The notes under the pieces are model-generated. The model made no database searches and was not told where the DNA came from. It saw only the letters and a list, made by a program, of their open reading frames with translations. Positions 4,832 through 6,948 of a stretch of DNA of 6,948 nt are shown here, piece after piece (position 1 is the stretch's first letter; the number at the start of each line of letters is the position of its first letter). The DNA is taken from assembly GCA_014379275.1 (NCBI GenBank), contig JACMMA010000486.1, positions 1-6,948 of the forward strand. The letters run 5' to 3'. Position numbers and translations under genes: made by a program. This stretch comes from Armatimonadota bacterium. GTDB lineage: Bacteria > Armatimonadota > Armatimonadia > Armatimonadales > Armatimonadaceae.

Positions 4832-4858
4832 GGCCGGGGAATGGTCATTTTCCCGGCC
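4832..4858 (+). terminator. Hairpin terminator after the tRNA-like units
   Basis: GGCCGGG (4832-4838) pairs with CCCGGCC (4852-4858), extended by one G-U and two A-U pairs to ten base pairs around a 7-base loop. TTCTCC then TGTTTT follow (4859-4870), a mediocre U tract. It closes the unit starting near 4494 and would also lie just past the stop codon of the AraC-family gene on the other strand, without a U tract in that direction. Confidence 0.65.
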
Positions 4859-4868
4859 TTCTCCTGTT

Positions 4869-5810
4869 TTAAGGGCGTGCCGCATCCCCGCGCCGCAAGG
4901 CGACAATGTCGCGCAAGGGGGGCGCACCGAACAGGCGGCTGTATTCCCGGCTGAACTGCGACGGGCTTTCGTAACCGACGCGGTAACTCGCGGCGGTCGC
5001 GTCCAGCGCCCCGCTTAGCATCAATCGCCTTGCCTCCTGCAACCGCAACTGCTTCTGATACTGGAGCGGGCTCATCGCCGTCACCGCCTTGAAGTCGTGA
5101 TGCAACCCGGACGGGCTCATACACACTTCGCGGGCGATCGTCTCGATGTGGAGCCGTTCGGCATAATGCTCCTTGATCCACTCCATCACGCGGGCGACGC
5201 GGTTCGTTTTGCTGTTCGCCGCCGTGATCTTTCGTAGCCGCGCCCCTTGCTCCCCGGTGAGCAAGCGGTACATCACTTCACGTACCGCCATCGGTGCCAG
5301 CACCCGTACATCTTGCGGCGAATCCAGCAGACGCACCAGGCGGATCAGCGCGTCCAGTAAGGGCGCGTCAAACCTGCTTACCGCGATGCCGCGGGCGGCA
5401 GTTGGTTTCGCCGGGGGGGTAGGTATATCCGCTTCCATCGCGAGTGCGGCCATCTGGTTGAGGTCCAACTTTAAAGACAATGCCAGAAAAGGCGATTTCG
5501 GCGACGCTTCCACGACCTGACCGAGAGTCGGCAGTTCCACGGAAGCGAGCAAAAAATGCGCCGGGTCGTAGCGGAACACATCTTTCCCTAATAGTAACCG
5601 TTTGCTCCCCTGCGCGACGACGCAGAGCGACGGCTGATACATCACATGGCTCGCTTCACCGGGGGACGAAGCGCGGCACAGCAGTAACGGCTCTACCGAC
5701 GTGGGATAGATCCCGTCGCTCCCGGTGAAACGCCCGATTAGATGCGCCAGCTCTTCCTGTCGCGGGGAGGATCGTTGTCCGATCTCCTCGTCCTTCGAAT
5801 GTATCGCCAT
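4869..5810 (-). CDS. AraC-family transcriptional regulator
   Basis: The open frame reaches 6110, but the part upstream of 5810 overlaps the dehydrogenase gene on the other strand, so ATG 5810 is chosen; AAAGGA lies four bases upstream. The 313-residue protein has an N-terminal AraC_N-type ligand domain (about 35-185, with the PSLCVVAQGSK and LLGKD strands typical of that family) and a C-terminal AraC/XylS DNA-binding domain (about 205-300) with two helix-turn-helix units: IETIAREVCMSPSGLHHDFK and a second around RVGYESPSQFSREYSRLFG. This architecture is shared with YqhC of E. coli, an aldehyde-responsive activator of an alcohol dehydrogenase gene. Here too a dehydrogenase is divergently encoded, so a role in sensing reactive aldehydes or related electrophiles is a reasonable inference. 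The ligand is unknown. A run of seven C (coding strand) at 5413-5419 lies within it. Confidence 0.93.
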   Translation of the reverse strand: MAIHSKDEEIGQRSSPRQEELAHLIGRFTGSDGIYPTSVEPLLLCRASSPGEASHVMYQPSLCVVAQGSKRLLLGKDVFRYDPAHFLLASVELPTLGQVVEASPKSPFLALSLKLDLNQMAALAMEADIPTPPAKPTAARGIAVSRFDAPLLDALIRLVRLLDSPQDVRVLAPMAVREVMYRLLTGEQGARLRKITAANSKTNRVARVMEWIKEHYAERLHIETIAREVCMSPSGLHHDFKAVTAMSPLQYQKQLRLQEARRLMLSGALDATAASYRVGYESPSQFSREYSRLFGAPPLRDIVALRRGDAARP

Positions 5811-5868
5811 GGATTCCTTTACCCGCCCCGCCCCGCGCCGGTTCCTCTTATTGCAGGATCGGGCAAGA

Positions 5869-5874
5869 ATTATG
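5869..5874 (-). promoter_or_regulatory. Possible -10 element for the AraC-family gene
   Basis: The minus strand reads CATAAT (5874-5869), five of six to the -10 consensus, about 60 bases before the ATG at 5810. No fitting -35 is visible, so the site is tentative. Confidence 0.25.
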
Positions 5875-5909
5875 CGGCATCGTTCTACCGCCGTGTCGCT
5901 CCCCCGGTC

Positions 5910-5934
5910 TATAATCCATACAGCAATATTGCTG
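5910..5934 (+). promoter_or_regulatory. -10 element and palindromic operator before the dehydrogenase
   Basis: A perfect TATAAT lies at 5910-5915 without a recognisable -35, which is typical of activator-dependent promoters. Six bases on, CAGCAATATTGCTG (5921-5934) is a perfect 14-base palindrome that begins at the expected transcription start. It could bind a dimeric repressor or form a small 5' hairpin in the mRNA. AraC-family proteins usually bind asymmetric or direct-repeat sites, so the palindrome may belong to a second regulator. Confidence 0.55.
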
Positions 5935-5962
5935 ATTCGCATTGACCGGGGAGAAACGATAC

Positions 5963-6948
5963 ATGGCTTTGAATATTCGCGGGTATGCCGCACAGTCCGC
6001 CACCACACCGGTAGCACCGCACCCGTTTGACCGCCGCGACCCACGCCCCGATGACGTCGTGGTTGAGATTCTGTATTGCGGGGTCTGCCACTCCGACATT
6101 CATCAGGCACGCAACGAATGGGGGAACAGCATCTACCCGATGGTGCCGGGCCACGAGATCATCGGGCGGGTGGAGAGCGTCGGTAGTGATGTGACCGGCT
6201 TTCGCGTGGGCGAAACGGTCGGCGTCGGTTGCATAGTCGATTCCTGTCAGCATTGCGCGGCTTGCCAGACGGGGTTGGAGCAATACTGCGAGGAGTACCC
6301 GACTGTCACGTACAACGGCACCGACCGGCGCGACGGCATGCCGACCTACGGCGGCTACTCGGAGCGCATCGTCGTGAACGACAAGTTCGTTTTGCACATC
6401 CCCGACGCGCTCGACCCGAAATCCGCCGCGCCGCTCCTGTGTGCCGGGATCACGTCGTACTCGCCGCTGATGCACTGGAAGGTCGGACCGGGTAGTAGCG
6501 TCGCGGTCGTCGGTCTGGGCGGACTCGGGCACATGGGCGTCAAGTTCGCTAAGGCACTCGGCGCGGACGTGACACTGTTCACCCGGTCCACGAATAAGCA
6601 GGAGGAGGCGAAGCAACTCGGCGCCGATCACGTCGTACTTTCCACCGACGCGGAGCAGATGAAAGGCGTCGCGAACCGATTCGATCTGATTCTGGACACG
6701 GTCCCGCATCAGCACGATCTGAACCCGTATCTGGCGACCCTCAAACTCGACGGCACCATGGTTCTCATCGGGCTGCTCGAGCCGCTCGATCCCCCCGTCA
6801 GTGCGGTCTCCCTGATCATGGGGCGAAGGTCGCTGGCAGGCTCGGCTATCGGCGGGATGAAGGAAACCCAGCAAATGATCGACTTCTGCGCCGAAAACAA
6901 CATCACGTGCGACGTGGAGATGATTCGCATTCAGGAGATCAACGAGGC
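5963..6948 (+). CDS. Zinc-dependent NAD(P) alcohol/aldehyde dehydrogenase (partial)
   Basis: ATG 5963 follows GGGGAG with nine bases between. The 328 residues present are a medium-chain dehydrogenase of the cinnamyl-alcohol dehydrogenase/YahK type, which reduces aldehydes to alcohols with NADPH. Catalytic zinc ligands are C42 (GVCHSD), H64 with E65 (PGHE) and C160. The structural zinc site is C95, C98, C101 and C109. The Rossmann motif GLGGLGH is at 184-190, and TRST (207-210) after the second strand suggests NADP(H) preference. Family members are about 350 residues, so roughly the last 20 lie beyond the window. The protein is cytoplasmic. It is divergent from the AraC-family regulator with 152 bases between starts, which points to control of aldehyde detoxification by that regulator. 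No key residue is missing. Confidence 0.95.
   Translation, partial: MALNIRGYAAQSATTPVAPHPFDRRDPRPDDVVVEILYCGVCHSDIHQARNEWGNSIYPMVPGHEIIGRVESVGSDVTGFRVGETVGVGCIVDSCQHCAACQTGLEQYCEEYPTVTYNGTDRRDGMPTYGGYSERIVVNDKFVLHIPDALDPKSAAPLLCAGITSYSPLMHWKVGPGSSVAVVGLGGLGHMGVKFAKALGADVTLFTRSTNKQEEAKQLGADHVVLSTDAEQMKGVANRFDLILDTVPHQHDLNPYLATLKLDGTMVLIGLLEPLDPPVSAVSLIMGRRSLAGSAIGGMKETQQMIDFCAENNITCDVEMIRIQEINE

Noticed and set aside
5811..6110. 100-residue N-terminal extension of the AraC-family regulator
   Set aside because: It would run through the divergent promoter and into the dehydrogenase gene, and does not resemble the family.
5909..6874. 321-residue open frame antisense to the dehydrogenase
   Set aside because: It arises from codon bias opposite a complete zinc-dehydrogenase sequence.

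Overview
This window comes from a moderately GC-rich bacterial genome with non-proteobacterial, soil- or environment-type gene content. Several starts lack a clear Shine-Dalgarno sequence, and one transcript looks leaderless. Nothing in the window fixes the phylum. My weak impression is Armatimonadota or a similar deep-branching Gram-variable lineage, resting only on general resemblance.

Layout. Bases 1-436 are an RNA region read on the minus strand. A consensus promoter (335-363) fires into a tRNA-Thr(UGU)-like gene (201-270), followed by the 5' half of a tRNA-Tyr(GUA)-like gene (123-166) whose 3' half I cannot find before the window edge. A strong terminator (385-409) separates this from a minus-strand gene run, 3580 down to 437: a small coiled-coil protein, a small HExxH putative metallopeptidase, a HAD-family hydrolase, a secreted protein with a TTG start, and an unrecognised 208-residue protein. 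The first three or four look like one operon, headed by an extended -10 promoter placed so that transcription would start at the first ATG.

Divergently, 3698-4429 encodes a 243-residue protein of a widespread family of unknown function (DUF7873-type, from memory). Just downstream is the most unusual part. In 4482-4870 a promoter with an AT-rich upstream element, then two tRNA-like units in tandem, then a hairpin terminator. Each unit has its halves in reversed order: T arm and 3' acceptor strand come first, then a short U-rich linker, then the 5' acceptor strand and D arm. The 3' acceptor strand of each unit pairs with the 5' acceptor strand that FOLLOWS it (7/7 Watson-Crick in the first, 5 Watson-Crick plus 2 G-U in the second), and the strands outside the D and T arms pair as a third helix. 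These are circularly permuted tRNA modules. They could be permuted tRNA genes, or tRNA-mimic RNAs built like the YrlA-type bacterial Y RNAs, where the acceptor stem is closed by a loop and the anticodon position is occupied by the stem made from the RNA's own ends.

Bases 4869-6948 are an ordinary regulatory pair: an AraC-family regulator (minus) divergent from a zinc-dependent alcohol/aldehyde dehydrogenase (plus, cut by the window end). They share a 152-base control region holding a perfect TATAAT and a perfect 14-base palindrome at the expected transcription start.
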